Shown: piece by piece, positions 16,787 through 24,682 of the stretch | Position numbering within the stretch: position 1 is the stretch's first letter | How the letters are laid out: every line of letters starts with the position of its first letter | Assembly: GCA_963776375.1 (NCBI GenBank) | Contig: CAVZMF010000005.1 | Coordinates: 868,001 to 932,000, forward strand | Reading direction: 5' to 3' | DNA length: 64,000 nucleotides | Source: PALSA-612 sp963776375 | GTDB taxonomy: Bacteria; Actinomycetota; Thermoleophilia; Gaiellales; Gaiellaceae | Notes under the pieces: model-generated | Seen by the model: only the letters and a program-made list of their open reading frames with translations | Database searches by the model: none | Told to the model about the DNA's origin: nothing | Program-made: the position numbers and the translations under genes

Positions 16787-17560
16787 GTGGCCTGGCACAG
16801 GGTCATCGGCGACGGGCAGCCGGTCGTGCTCCTGCACGGCGGGACGGGCGACCCGGAGAGCTACTGGTCGCCCCAGATTCCCGTGCTGTCGCAGCGGTTT
16901 CGCCTGGTGCTGACCCAGTATCCCGGGCTACGGCGACGATGCGGGTGGGGACGCCGAGTTCTCGATCCCGGCCGGTGCGCGCTTCATGTCCGGACACTGC
17001 TCGACGAGCTTGGCATCGATCGGGCCAGCTTCGTCGGGCTCTCGCTCGGCGGGGCGGTCTCGCTCCAGTTTGCGCTCGACTACCCGGACCGCGTGCAGCG
17101 CCTCGTCCTCGCCGACTCGATGAGCGGCGTATGGACGCAGAAGTTCCGTCGTTTCATCGACCACGCCCTGATCGGCGCGATCGAGCAGGGGGGGCACGAC
17201 CTGATGTACGAGCTGAACCTGATCTTCGCGTTCTCCGAGCGCTACCTGGACGAGAACGAGGAGACACTGGAACGCCAGAAGGAGGCGTGGCGGACAGTCG
17301 ACGCCGCGAAGTACACGGCGATGCTGCGCTCGATCCGCGACTGGTCGATCGACGACCGGCTGGGCGAGATCGAGGCTCCCGCGCTCGTCCTCTGGGGGAG
17401 CGAGGACATCGAGATCCCGCGCGTGTACTCGGAGCGGCTCGCGTCGGCGCTTCCGCACGCGATTCTCTCGGTCATCGAGGGCTCGGGCCACAAGTCGTGC
17501 GCAGACCGGCCCGAGGCGTTCAACAAGGCAGTGCTCGCGTTCCTTCTGGAAGGGAGTTGA
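16787..17560 (+). CDS. Alpha/beta hydrolase, with a compensated frameshift
   Basis: 257 residues from a GTG just after the cyclase stop. Alpha/beta hydrolase features: oxyanion strand VVLLHGGTGD, nucleophile elbow GLSLGG (Ser near residue 86), the acid region LVLWGSEDIEIP and the histidine in EGSGHKSC. Between 16926 and 16992 the reading LRRRCGWGRR does not resemble the family, while the neighbouring frame gives GYGDDAGGDAEFSIPAG, which does. Two compensating single-base indels therefore flank this 66-bp segment. The true protein is probably intact; substrate is unknown, possibly an ester or amide in the same pathway. Confidence 0.75.
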   Translation: MAWHRVIGDGQPVVLLHGGTGDPESYWSPQIPVLSQRFRLVLTQYPGLRRRCGWGRRVLDPGRCALHVRTLLDELGIDRASFVGLSLGGAVSLQFALDYPDRVQRLVLADSMSGVWTQKFRRFIDHALIGAIEQGGHDLMYELNLIFAFSERYLDENEETLERQKEAWRTVDAAKYTAMLRSIRDWSIDDRLGEIEAPALVLWGSEDIEIPRVYSERLASALPHAILSVIEGSGHKSCADRPEAFNKAVLAFLLEGS

Positions 17561-17561
17561 G

Positions 17562-18293
17562 ATGCGGATCCTGGTGGTCAACCCGAACACGAGCGAGGAG
17601 ATGACGAACGACATCGGCGAGGCGGCGCGCCGGTACGCCCGCGCCGATACCGTGCTCGAGACGGTCTGTCCGGACTGGGGGCCGCGCTCGATCGAGGGCC
17701 ACTACGAGGACTACGTCGCCGCAGTCGCCACGCTCGAGGTCATCCGCGAGCGCGCGGCCGACTTCGACGGGGTGGTAATCGCCTGCTTCGGCGACCCGGG
17801 GCTCCCGGCCGCGCGCGAGGTCTCGCCGGTACCCGTGGTCGGCATCGCCGAGGCGGCGATGCTCACCGCCTGCACGGTCGCGCACAGCTTCTCGATCGTC
17901 ACGGTCCTCCCGCGGATCAAGCCGTTCCTCGAGGACGTCGTCCGCTACCACGGGCTCGAATCGCGCTGCGCGTCGATCCGGACGACGCCGCTCTCCGTGC
18001 TCGACTGCGAGCGCGATCCGACGGCGGCCGAGCGCGAGATCGTCAAGGCCTCGCTGGCAGCGATCGCCGAGGACGGTGCCGAGGCGATCTGCCTCGGCTG
18101 TGCCGGAATGGGGCCGCTCGACAAGGCAGTCCAGGAGCAGGTCGGAATCCCCGTCCTCGACGGCACCGCCTGCGCCGTGAAGCTGATCGAGGGGATCGTC
18201 GACTACGGCCTCTTCACGAGTCGGGTGGCTGCCTACAAGGAGCCCGAGCCGAAGGAGTTCGTGGGCTATCCGCGCGGGGCCGTGACCGCATGA
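17562..18293 (+). CDS. Hydantoin/allantoin racemase (Asp/Glu racemase family)
   Basis: 243 residues beginning MRILVVNPNTSEEMT, the hallmark of hydantoin racemases. The two catalytic cysteines are Cys75 in VIACFGDPGL and Cys180 in CLGCAGM (Cys76 and Cys181 in characterised hydantoin racemases). The enzyme interconverts enantiomers of 5-substituted hydantoins or allantoin so that a stereospecific hydantoinase can use both. The ATG is one base after the hydrolase stop and the gene overlaps the aminotransferase by ATGA, so it is tightly coupled in the operon. Confidence 0.9.
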   Translation: MRILVVNPNTSEEMTNDIGEAARRYARADTVLETVCPDWGPRSIEGHYEDYVAAVATLEVIRERAADFDGVVIACFGDPGLPAAREVSPVPVVGIAEAAMLTACTVAHSFSIVTVLPRIKPFLEDVVRYHGLESRCASIRTTPLSVLDCERDPTAAEREIVKASLAAIAEDGAEAICLGCAGMGPLDKAVQEQVGIPVLDGTACAVKLIEGIVDYGLFTSRVAAYKEPEPKEFVGYPRGAVTA

Positions 18294-19612
18294 GCACCGG
18301 CGAGTGGCTCGAGCGGGCGAGGCGCCACTGCTTTCGCGGCCGGCTGGAGGGCGCCGACGTCGGCGGCCCCGTCTTCGAGCGCGGCTCCGGCTCGCTCGTC
18401 TGGGACGTCGAGGGCAAGGCGTACCTGGACTTCAACGCCGGGCAGATGTGCTCGGCGCTCGGCCACTGCCACCCGCGCGTCGTCGAAGCCGTCGCCGCGC
18501 AGCTCCGCACGCTCGTCCACGCGAGCTCGACCTTCCACAACACGCGGGAGGTCGAGCTGGCCGAGCGTCTCGCCGGGACGCTCCCACCGCCGCTGACGAA
18601 GGTGATGTTCGGGCTCTCCGGCTCGGACGCCAACGAGGCGGCGCTCGGGATGGCGAAGGCGGCGACCCGCCGGTACGAGGTGGCGAGCCCGCACGTCGCC
18701 TTCCACGGCCTCAGCGACACGCCTCGCCAGGTGACGTTCGCCTTCGGTCACACGCGGCTGCCGCCGGGCCCGCCCGGAAGTCATGCGCTGATGGCGCCGT
18801 ACTGCCTGCGTTGCCCGATCCGCCACACCTTCCCGGAGTGCGAGCTTGCCTGCTTGGACGGGAGCATGGAGCTGCTCGACGCGGAGGCCTCGAACGGCCT
18901 TGCCGCGATCATCACCGAGCCGCTCTTCTCGGCGGGCGGGGTGATCGAGCCTCCCCCCGGCTGGCTCGCGGCGCTCGCCGCCGCCGTGCGTGCGCGCGGC
19001 GGGCTGCTGATCCTCGACGAGGAGCAGACCGGTCTCGCGAAGCTGGGCACGATGTGGGGCTTCGAGAGCGAGGGCGTCGTGCCCGACCTGCTGACCGTGT
19101 CGAAGCACCTGGGCGGAGGGCTGGCGATCAGCGCCGTCGTCACGAGCGAGGAGATCGAGGCCGCTGCGCTGGACGGCGGCTTCTCATACGCGCACTCGCA
19201 CTCGAACGACCCGCTCGCCTGCGCGGCGGCGATCGCGGTCCTCGACGCGATCGAGGAGGAGGGGTTGGTCGAGCGCGCCAACGAGCTCGGCGCGCACCTG
19301 CGCGCCCGCCTGGAGGAGCTGCGCCCCGAGCATTCGATCGTCGGCGACCTGCGCGGGCGCGGGATCCTGCAAGGGCTCGAGCTCGTCCGCGAGGACGGAT
19401 CGCCGGCGACCGAGGCCGGCCCGGAGATCCAGCGTCGCTGTCGCGAGGCCGGCCTGCTCTTCAGCGTCCGGCGGAGCGGCTCGGTCATCAGGCTCGTGCC
19501 GCCGTTTTCGTCGACACCGGAGCAGATCGACCACGCGTGCGAGATCCTCGCCTTCGCGCTCGCCGAGGTCGGCGCGGCGACGACACCGTTGGCGCTTGAC
19601 ATTAAGGTCTAA
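18290..19612 (+). CDS. Class III PLP aminotransferase, 2,2-dialkylglycine-decarboxylase-like
   Basis: 440 residues. The PLP lysine is Lys272 in TVSKHLGGG, preceded by ILDEEQTG. Residues numbered as in Burkholderia dialkylglycine decarboxylase (DGD) match at key positions: Gln52 in NAGQMCSALGHCHP, which in DGD promotes decarboxylation, Lys272, and an Arg near 401 in IRLVPPF for the carboxylate. Two DGD residues differ: Trp138 is Phe and Ser215 is Ala. DGD converts 2-aminoisobutyrate plus pyruvate to acetone, CO2 and alanine (family knowledge). It overlaps the racemase gene, so an amino acid released from a hydantoin is the plausible substrate. A simple transaminase is the alternative. Confidence 0.8.
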   Translation: MSTGEWLERARRHCFRGRLEGADVGGPVFERGSGSLVWDVEGKAYLDFNAGQMCSALGHCHPRVVEAVAAQLRTLVHASSTFHNTREVELAERLAGTLPPPLTKVMFGLSGSDANEAALGMAKAATRRYEVASPHVAFHGLSDTPRQVTFAFGHTRLPPGPPGSHALMAPYCLRCPIRHTFPECELACLDGSMELLDAEASNGLAAIITEPLFSAGGVIEPPPGWLAALAAAVRARGGLLILDEEQTGLAKLGTMWGFESEGVVPDLLTVSKHLGGGLAISAVVTSEEIEAAALDGGFSYAHSHSNDPLACAAAIAVLDAIEEEGLVERANELGAHLRARLEELRPEHSIVGDLRGRGILQGLELVREDGSPATEAGPEIQRRCREAGLLFSVRRSGSVIRLVPPFSSTPEQIDHACEILAFALAEVGAATTPLALDIKV

Positions 19613-19624
19613 CCAATTCATGCT
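19596..19624 (+). promoter_or_regulatory. Promoter of the Liv-type importer operon
   Basis: TTGACA at 19596-19601 and the weak CATGCT at 19619-19624 are 17 bp apart. Operator site 3 occupies the spacer. The elements lie within the last codons and just after the aminotransferase gene, so the importer can be transcribed separately from the upstream operon. Confidence 0.45.
19604..19616. promoter_or_regulatory. GntR/FadR-type operator, site 3
   Basis: AAGGTCTAACCAA, centred on 19610, matching WWGGTCNGACCWW with one mismatch (A for G in the right half). It lies between the -35 and -10 of the importer promoter, at almost the same offset as in sites 2 and 5. Confidence 0.65.
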
Positions 19625-19636
19625 CGCCGACACCGG

Positions 19637-19657
19637 GGGCCCGATCGGCTCGGGCCC
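19637..19657 (+). promoter_or_regulatory. GC-rich stem-loop in the importer leader
   Basis: Perfect 8-bp inverted repeat GGGCCCGA / TCGGGCCC with a 5-base loop, between the promoter and the GGAGGAGGAGG ribosome site of the solute-binding protein gene. It may stabilise the leader or act in attenuation or as terminator of the upstream operon; no U-run follows. Confidence 0.4.
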
Positions 19658-19679
19658 TTCCATCCAGGAGGAGGAGGGT

Positions 19680-21059
19680 ATGAAGAGGCGACATCCCGGC
19701 AAGCTGACGATCGGGCTCGCTGCGGTCGCCGTCGCCGCAGGCTTGGCCCTCGGCGCAACCGCCGTCGCGAGCGGCAGCAGCAGCCCGAGCGCCGCCCGCA
19801 AGGCGACAGCGTGTCCGTTCAAGAACGGGACGATCAACATGTACATGGCCCAGGACATCAAGGCCGTGATCGGTGAGGAGATCGGGCCTGCGGGCGTTCG
19901 TGCGGCCAACGTCTGGCGCGACTACACGAACTCGCACGGCGGGATCCTCGGCTGCAAGTTCGCGTTCACCGTCGAGGACGAGGCGTTCGGCAACGACATC
20001 ACGACCTGCATTCGCGACTACAAGAACGCTCTGGCCTCGGGGAAGTACGACTTCTTCGTCGGGCCGACCAACTCGGCGTGCATGCTCAACCTCGGCGCGA
20101 TCATCAACGCCGGCGGCAAGCCGCTGATGTCGGGCATCGCGGCCGACCACGAGCCGTTCATGGAGCTCTTCAAGCCGACGAGCTTCCACGCCTCGGTCTC
20201 GACGTTCCTCGAGGGTCGTGCCTCCGCCGTGGCGGCGAAGGCGTTCGGCTGGAAGAAGGTCTCGCTGATGGTGCCGAACTACGCCTACGGCCAGGACGCG
20301 GGCAAGGCATTCACGCAGTACTTCGAGAAGATCGTCCCCGGCGGGAAAATCCTGACGCAGCAAGAGCCGCCGTTCGACGAGAAGGACTTCTCGAAGTACA
20401 TCAACGCGATGCTCGCGGGTAAGCCGGACGGGCTGTTCACGGCGTTCTTCGGGCCGTTCATCGTCCCGTTCTGGCAGCAATGGAAGGCGACCGGGAACGA
20501 CAAGTCGACGAGGATCATCTGCGGACTCGGCATCCTGGCCACGTTCACGGTGACGAAGAGCGCAAAAGACATCCCGGCCAACACGTACTGCTACAACCGG
20601 GCGCCGTACCAGCTGCTCGGTACGACCGCCACCGGGAAGAAGTGGTCGAAGCTGTACCTCGCTCGCTACGGCAAGCAGCACCCGCTGGTGAGCGAGTTCG
20701 CCTACCAGATCTTCTCCTCGCTGCAGATGGCGAAGGCGCTGATCGAGAAGACGAAGGGCGCGGACGCCAAGAAGTGGCAGAAGCTCGTCGAGTCGGGCAA
20801 GTTCACCTACATGGGCCCGTACCACAACGGACCCACGTACGTGAACCCGATCAACCACATGTCCGACAGCTGCGCGTCGATCGGGAAGATCGTCTGGAAG
20901 CCGGCGGTGCCGTACCACGCCACGTACAACAACACCTGGATCACGAGCTGCATGCACAGCGTTCTGGGTGCAGCGGAGGCGAAGAAGCTCACCAACAACC
21001 CCGGTGTCTCGTCGTCCGCGATCGCGTACTACTACGCGCACGCGAAAGCGGTCCACTAG
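19680..21059 (+). CDS. Branched-chain-type ABC importer solute-binding protein (LivJ family)
   Basis: 459 residues with an N-terminal signal peptide: MKRRHPGK, then a hydrophobic stretch LTIGLAAVAVAAGLALGA, with a cleavage-like ATAVASG. No lipobox cysteine is evident, so it may be released or remain anchored. The body has the type-I periplasmic-binding fold seen in LivJ and amide-binding proteins (NSHGGILG, FFVGPTNSACML, LMVPNYAYGQD). A strong GGAGGAGGAGG precedes the ATG. It heads the operon with LivH, fused LivM-LivG and LivF. Given the operon and the shared operator, the ligand is likely an amide, ureide or amino-acid-like compound rather than leucine. Confidence 0.85.
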   Translation: MKRRHPGKLTIGLAAVAVAAGLALGATAVASGSSSPSAARKATACPFKNGTINMYMAQDIKAVIGEEIGPAGVRAANVWRDYTNSHGGILGCKFAFTVEDEAFGNDITTCIRDYKNALASGKYDFFVGPTNSACMLNLGAIINAGGKPLMSGIAADHEPFMELFKPTSFHASVSTFLEGRASAVAAKAFGWKKVSLMVPNYAYGQDAGKAFTQYFEKIVPGGKILTQQEPPFDEKDFSKYINAMLAGKPDGLFTAFFGPFIVPFWQQWKATGNDKSTRIICGLGILATFTVTKSAKDIPANTYCYNRAPYQLLGTTATGKKWSKLYLARYGKQHPLVSEFAYQIFSSLQMAKALIEKTKGADAKKWQKLVESGKFTYMGPYHNGPTYVNPINHMSDSCASIGKIVWKPAVPYHATYNNTWITSCMHSVLGAAEAKKLTNNPGVSSSAIAYYYAHAKAVH

Positions 21060-21122
21060 GCACGAGCGCGAAGAAAGGAAGGTGAACGGGGGGAGCACCG
21101 AGACCGGCCCGGACGACCAGTG

Positions 21123-22010
21123 ATGATCGCTTCGACGTTCCAGGACTACATCGCGCAGATCATCGGTGGCCTCGGCGCCGGCTCGGTGCTCTTCCTCGTC
21201 GCCTCGGGCCTGACGCTGATTTTCGGCGCGCTGCGCGTGATCAACTTCGCGCACGGCGGCCTCTTCCTGATCGGCGGCTATCTCGCATACTCGATCCAGA
21301 ACGAGCTCGGCTTCTCGAACGCGATGTTCTGGGTCGTCGTCCTGCTCGCGTCACTCGCCGTCGCGCTGTGCGGCCTGGGGCTCGAGGTCGCCTTCTTCCG
21401 CCCCATCTACAGGCGGAACGTCCTCACCCAGCTGATCGTCGCGTTCGGCTTCGCGTTCATCATCACCGGCCTGATCCGCAACGAGATCGGCGGCGGCGGC
21501 ACGACGACGAAGGGCCCACCGCCGTTTCTGAACGGCCACGTCAACTTCGGCGTCCAGAGCGTGACGTACATCAAGTTCTTCTACATGGGGATGGCGATCG
21601 TCGTCGGGCTCGGGCTCTACGTGCTTCTGTACAAGACCAACCTCGGCCGCATGATCCGGGCCGCCGTTTCCGATTCAGAGCTCCTCGCGCTCTCCGGCGT
21701 GAACGTCCGGATGCTGTTCACGGGCGTCTTCGTCATGGCCGCCTTCCTCGCCGGCTTTGCGGGAGCCGTCGGGTCGTTCGAGGGCTCCGTCAGCCCGACG
21801 GACGGCGACATCATCATCAGGGCCTTCATCGTCGTCGTGATCGGCGGCCTCGGCTCGATCCTCGGCGCGTTCATCGCCGCGATGCTCGTGGGCGTCTTCG
21901 AGGCGCTCGGGACGCTCTGGGTCCCGGCCGCCAACATCGCCATCGTTTACGCGGTGCTCGTCATCGTGCTGGTCATCCGGCCGCAGGGCCTCCGGGGAGG
22001 GGCCGGGTGA
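21123..22010 (+). CDS. Branched-chain-type ABC importer permease (LivH family)
   Basis: 295 residues with about eight hydrophobic segments. Conserved LivH features: LTLIFGALRVINFAHGGLFLIGGYLA near the N-terminus, RAAVSDSELLALSGVNVRMLF (the ABC-contacting loop) and VVVIGGLGSILGAFIAAMLVG. A GTG three bases upstream (21120) is an alternative start; no clear ribosome site precedes either. The stop overlaps the GTG of the fused LivM-LivG gene. Confidence 0.9.
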   Translation: MIASTFQDYIAQIIGGLGAGSVLFLVASGLTLIFGALRVINFAHGGLFLIGGYLAYSIQNELGFSNAMFWVVVLLASLAVALCGLGLEVAFFRPIYRRNVLTQLIVAFGFAFIITGLIRNEIGGGGTTTKGPPPFLNGHVNFGVQSVTYIKFFYMGMAIVVGLGLYVLLYKTNLGRMIRAAVSDSELLALSGVNVRMLFTGVFVMAAFLAGFAGAVGSFEGSVSPTDGDIIIRAFIVVVIGGLGSILGAFIAAMLVGVFEALGTLWVPAANIAIVYAVLVIVLVIRPQGLRGGAG

Positions 22011-23959
22011 CGGCGGCGTCGGTCACGGCGGCGGCCGAGCGGGCGACGGGCGCAGTCCACGACCTCCACGTCCGGCTGCGCCGGCTGGCGCCGGACACGG
22101 AGCTCTACGCGGAGAGCGCGGGGCTCCTGCGGGGGCTGGGGCTCGCGGCCGTCGTGTTCGTGGCGCTGTTCCCCCTCTTCGGCTCCACGATCTGGATCCT
22201 GCGGCTCGAGCAAGGTCTCTACTTCGGGCTCGTCGTCCTCGGCCTCAACCTGCTCCTCGGCTCAGCCGGCATGGTGTCCTTCGGCCAGGCGATGTTCATG
22301 GGGATCGGCGCGTACGCGATCGCGATTCCCTGGCGCGACCACGGCATCAATCCGGTCTACCTGCTGCCGGCCAGCGCCGTGGCGGGCGCCCTGGCGGCCC
22401 TGCTCGTCGGCCTCCTCATCATCCGCAGCCGGGCGCTCTACTTCTCGCTCCTGACCCTCGGCATCGCGCAGCTCTTCTGGGCGGTCGAGCACGGCTGGCA
22501 GAGCTTCACGGGCGGCACGAACGGCATCTCGGGCATCTTCATCCCCGGCTGGCTGAACTCGATCCTGAACCAGAACAACCTCTACTGGTTCATCTTCGCC
22601 GTCACGCTGTTCTGCACCGTCGTGATGTACGTGATCACGGTGTCGCCCTTCGGCGACGCGTTGCGCGCGATCAGGGACAACCCGCGCCGTGCGGAGTTCA
22701 CGGGCATGTGGGTCAGGCGGTACGAGCTGACGGCGTTCGTGATCGCCGGTACCTACGGCGCGATCGGCGGCGGTCTCTGGGTCTACTCGGACTCCGGCCT
22801 GACGTCAGACACGGTCGACTGGCGGAAGTCCGCGATCGCACTGATCGCCGCCCTGATCGGCGGCACCCGCTACTTCCTCGGCCCGTTCGTCGGCGCCATC
22901 TTCTGGATCTACTTCCGCGACCAGGTCGTCCAGTTCAACGGCCAGATCGGGCTGCTCTGGGACACCGTCCTCGGCGCGATCGTCGTCTTCGTTGCACTCG
23001 TAGCGCCGGGCGGGATCGTCGGCCTGGTCCACGCCGCCCTCGCGTATCTCGTCGGGTTCTGGCGGAAGCTCAGCGGCAAGTCGTTCGAACCCGCGCCGGT
23101 GGTCGTCGTCGACCCGGAGTCCGTGCACCTCCCCGACCTCGCACCGGCGTCGCCCGCGGTTGCCGCTGCCGAGGCCGCGCGGCGGAACGGCGGGCAGCCG
23201 CTCCTCGAGCTCAGGCACCTGAAGAAACAGTTCGGCGGACTCGTGGCGGTGAACGACGTCAGCTTCACCGTCCACGAAGGCACGATCCACGCCGTCATCG
23301 GCCCGAACGGCGCGGGGAAGTCCACGCTGTTCAACCTCGTCACCGGCCTGCACAAGCCCGACGCGGGCCAGGTCGTCCTCGAAGGCGAGGACGTCACCGG
23401 GAAGCCCGCGTGGCAGCTCGTCAAACGCGGGATGGGCCGCTCGTTCCAGCAGACGAACCTGTTCTGGACGCTGGAGGCGGGCAAGAACGTGACGGTGGCC
23501 GGATCGGCGGTCCGCGGCACCACGCTCCGTCCGTTCGGCAGGCATCCGAAATCGATCCGGGAGCGCGGCGAGCAACTGCTCGAGCGCGTCGGGCTCAGGG
23601 ACTTCGACATGCTTCCGGCGAACCAGCTCTCGCACGGCGACCAGCGGTCGCTCGAGATCGCCACGGCGCTCGCCGTCAACTCCCGCCTGCTGCTGCTCGA
23701 CGAGCCGACCGCCGGTCTCGCCGGGAACGAGACCACGACTGCGGTCGAGCTGATCAGGAGGATCGCGCGCGAGGAGGGCCTGACCGTGCTGTTCGTCGAG
23801 CACGACATGGAGGTCGTGTTCGGGATCGCCGACTACATCACCGTCATGCACAAGGGAGCCGTGCTCGCCGAGGGGACGCCGACCGAGATCAAGAACAACG
23901 AGGCGGTCCGAGAGGCGTATCTCGGCGGCGAGGAGCTCGAGTACGCGGAGGAGACGTGA
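22007..23959 (+). CDS. Fused ABC permease-ATPase (LivM-LivG)
   Basis: 650 residues from the GTG overlapping the livH stop; the longer open frame upstream lies inside livH and is not used. Residues 1 to about 365 are a LivM permease (LNLLLGSAGMVSFGQAMFMGIGAYA, ALRAIRDNPRRAEFTGM, GGTRYFLGPFVGA). A linker of about 40 residues rich in Ala, Pro and Val follows. From about 405 comes a LivG ATPase: Walker A GPNGAGKST, Q-loop SFQQTNLF, signature LSHGDQRSLEIA, Walker B LLLLDEPTAGL and H-loop FVEHDME. LivM and LivG are more often separate; here one chain carries both. Confidence 0.9.
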   Translation: MTAASVTAAAERATGAVHDLHVRLRRLAPDTELYAESAGLLRGLGLAAVVFVALFPLFGSTIWILRLEQGLYFGLVVLGLNLLLGSAGMVSFGQAMFMGIGAYAIAIPWRDHGINPVYLLPASAVAGALAALLVGLLIIRSRALYFSLLTLGIAQLFWAVEHGWQSFTGGTNGISGIFIPGWLNSILNQNNLYWFIFAVTLFCTVVMYVITVSPFGDALRAIRDNPRRAEFTGMWVRRYELTAFVIAGTYGAIGGGLWVYSDSGLTSDTVDWRKSAIALIAALIGGTRYFLGPFVGAIFWIYFRDQVVQFNGQIGLLWDTVLGAIVVFVALVAPGGIVGLVHAALAYLVGFWRKLSGKSFEPAPVVVVDPESVHLPDLAPASPAVAAAEAARRNGGQPLLELRHLKKQFGGLVAVNDVSFTVHEGTIHAVIGPNGAGKSTLFNLVTGLHKPDAGQVVLEGEDVTGKPAWQLVKRGMGRSFQQTNLFWTLEAGKNVTVAGSAVRGTTLRPFGRHPKSIRERGEQLLERVGLRDFDMLPANQLSHGDQRSLEIATALAVNSRLLLLDEPTAGLAGNETTTAVELIRRIAREEGLTVLFVEHDMEVVFGIADYITVMHKGAVLAEGTPTEIKNNEAVREAYLGGEELEYAEET

Positions 23960-24672
23960 GCGCCTCGACGGTGCGGAACCTGCTCGAGGTCTCCGGCCTC
24001 AACGTCTTCTACGGGAAGAGCCAGGTCGTGTTCGACCTCGACCTGGCGATCCGCGACGGCGAGATCGTGACCCTGCTCGGCCGGAACGGCGCGGGGAAGA
24101 CGAGCACGCTGCTCGGGATCGCCGGCGTCAACGCGACCGAGGCGAAGGCGATCAACGTCGACGGGAAGGACCTCAGCCACCTGCCGTCCTTCAAGCGGGT
24201 CCGCGCCGGGGTCTCGATGGTCCCCTCTGGCTCGCGTGCCTTTCCGAACCTGACGGTCGAGGAGAACCTGGCGATGGTTCGCGGCTCGTCGAACGGCAAG
24301 GGATGGACGGTCAAGGACGTCTACGAGTTCTTCCCCGCACTCGCCGAGCTGAAAGGGTCAGCCGGCGGGCAGCTCTCCGGCGGCGAGCGGCAGATGCTGG
24401 CGATCGGGCGGGCGATGCTCGCACGGCCGAAGGTGCTGATGCTCGACGAGCCGAGCGAGGGTCTCGGCCCGAAGATCGTGGCCATAGTGGGAGAGATGCT
24501 GCGCGAACTCGCGGGCAAGGGCCTGGCGGTGCTGCTCACCGAGCAGAACCACCGCATGGCCCTGGCCACGGCGGATCGCGCGTACTTCATCGAAAAGGGT
24601 CAAATCGTGTGGGCCGGAGACGCTGCGGTAGCCCGCGAAGGCGACCTCGTCCACCGCTACCTCGCCGTCTAG
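23956..24672 (+). CDS. Branched-chain-type ABC importer ATPase (LivF family)
   Basis: 238 residues from the GTG overlapping the previous stop. Walker A LGRNGAGKTS, Q-loop MVPSGSRAFPNLTVEENL, signature LSGGERQMLAIGRAM, Walker B VLMLDEPSEGL and H-loop LTEQNHRM are all intact. The signature SRAFPNLTVEENL marks the LivF rather than LivG type. It completes the importer operon. The gene ends 10 bp from the convergent amidohydrolase. Confidence 0.92.
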   Translation: MSASTVRNLLEVSGLNVFYGKSQVVFDLDLAIRDGEIVTLLGRNGAGKTSTLLGIAGVNATEAKAINVDGKDLSHLPSFKRVRAGVSMVPSGSRAFPNLTVEENLAMVRGSSNGKGWTVKDVYEFFPALAELKGSAGGQLSGGERQMLAIGRAMLARPKVLMLDEPSEGLGPKIVAIVGEMLRELAGKGLAVLLTEQNHRMALATADRAYFIEKGQIVWAGDAAVAREGDLVHRYLAV

Positions 24673-24682
24673 CCCGCCGGCG

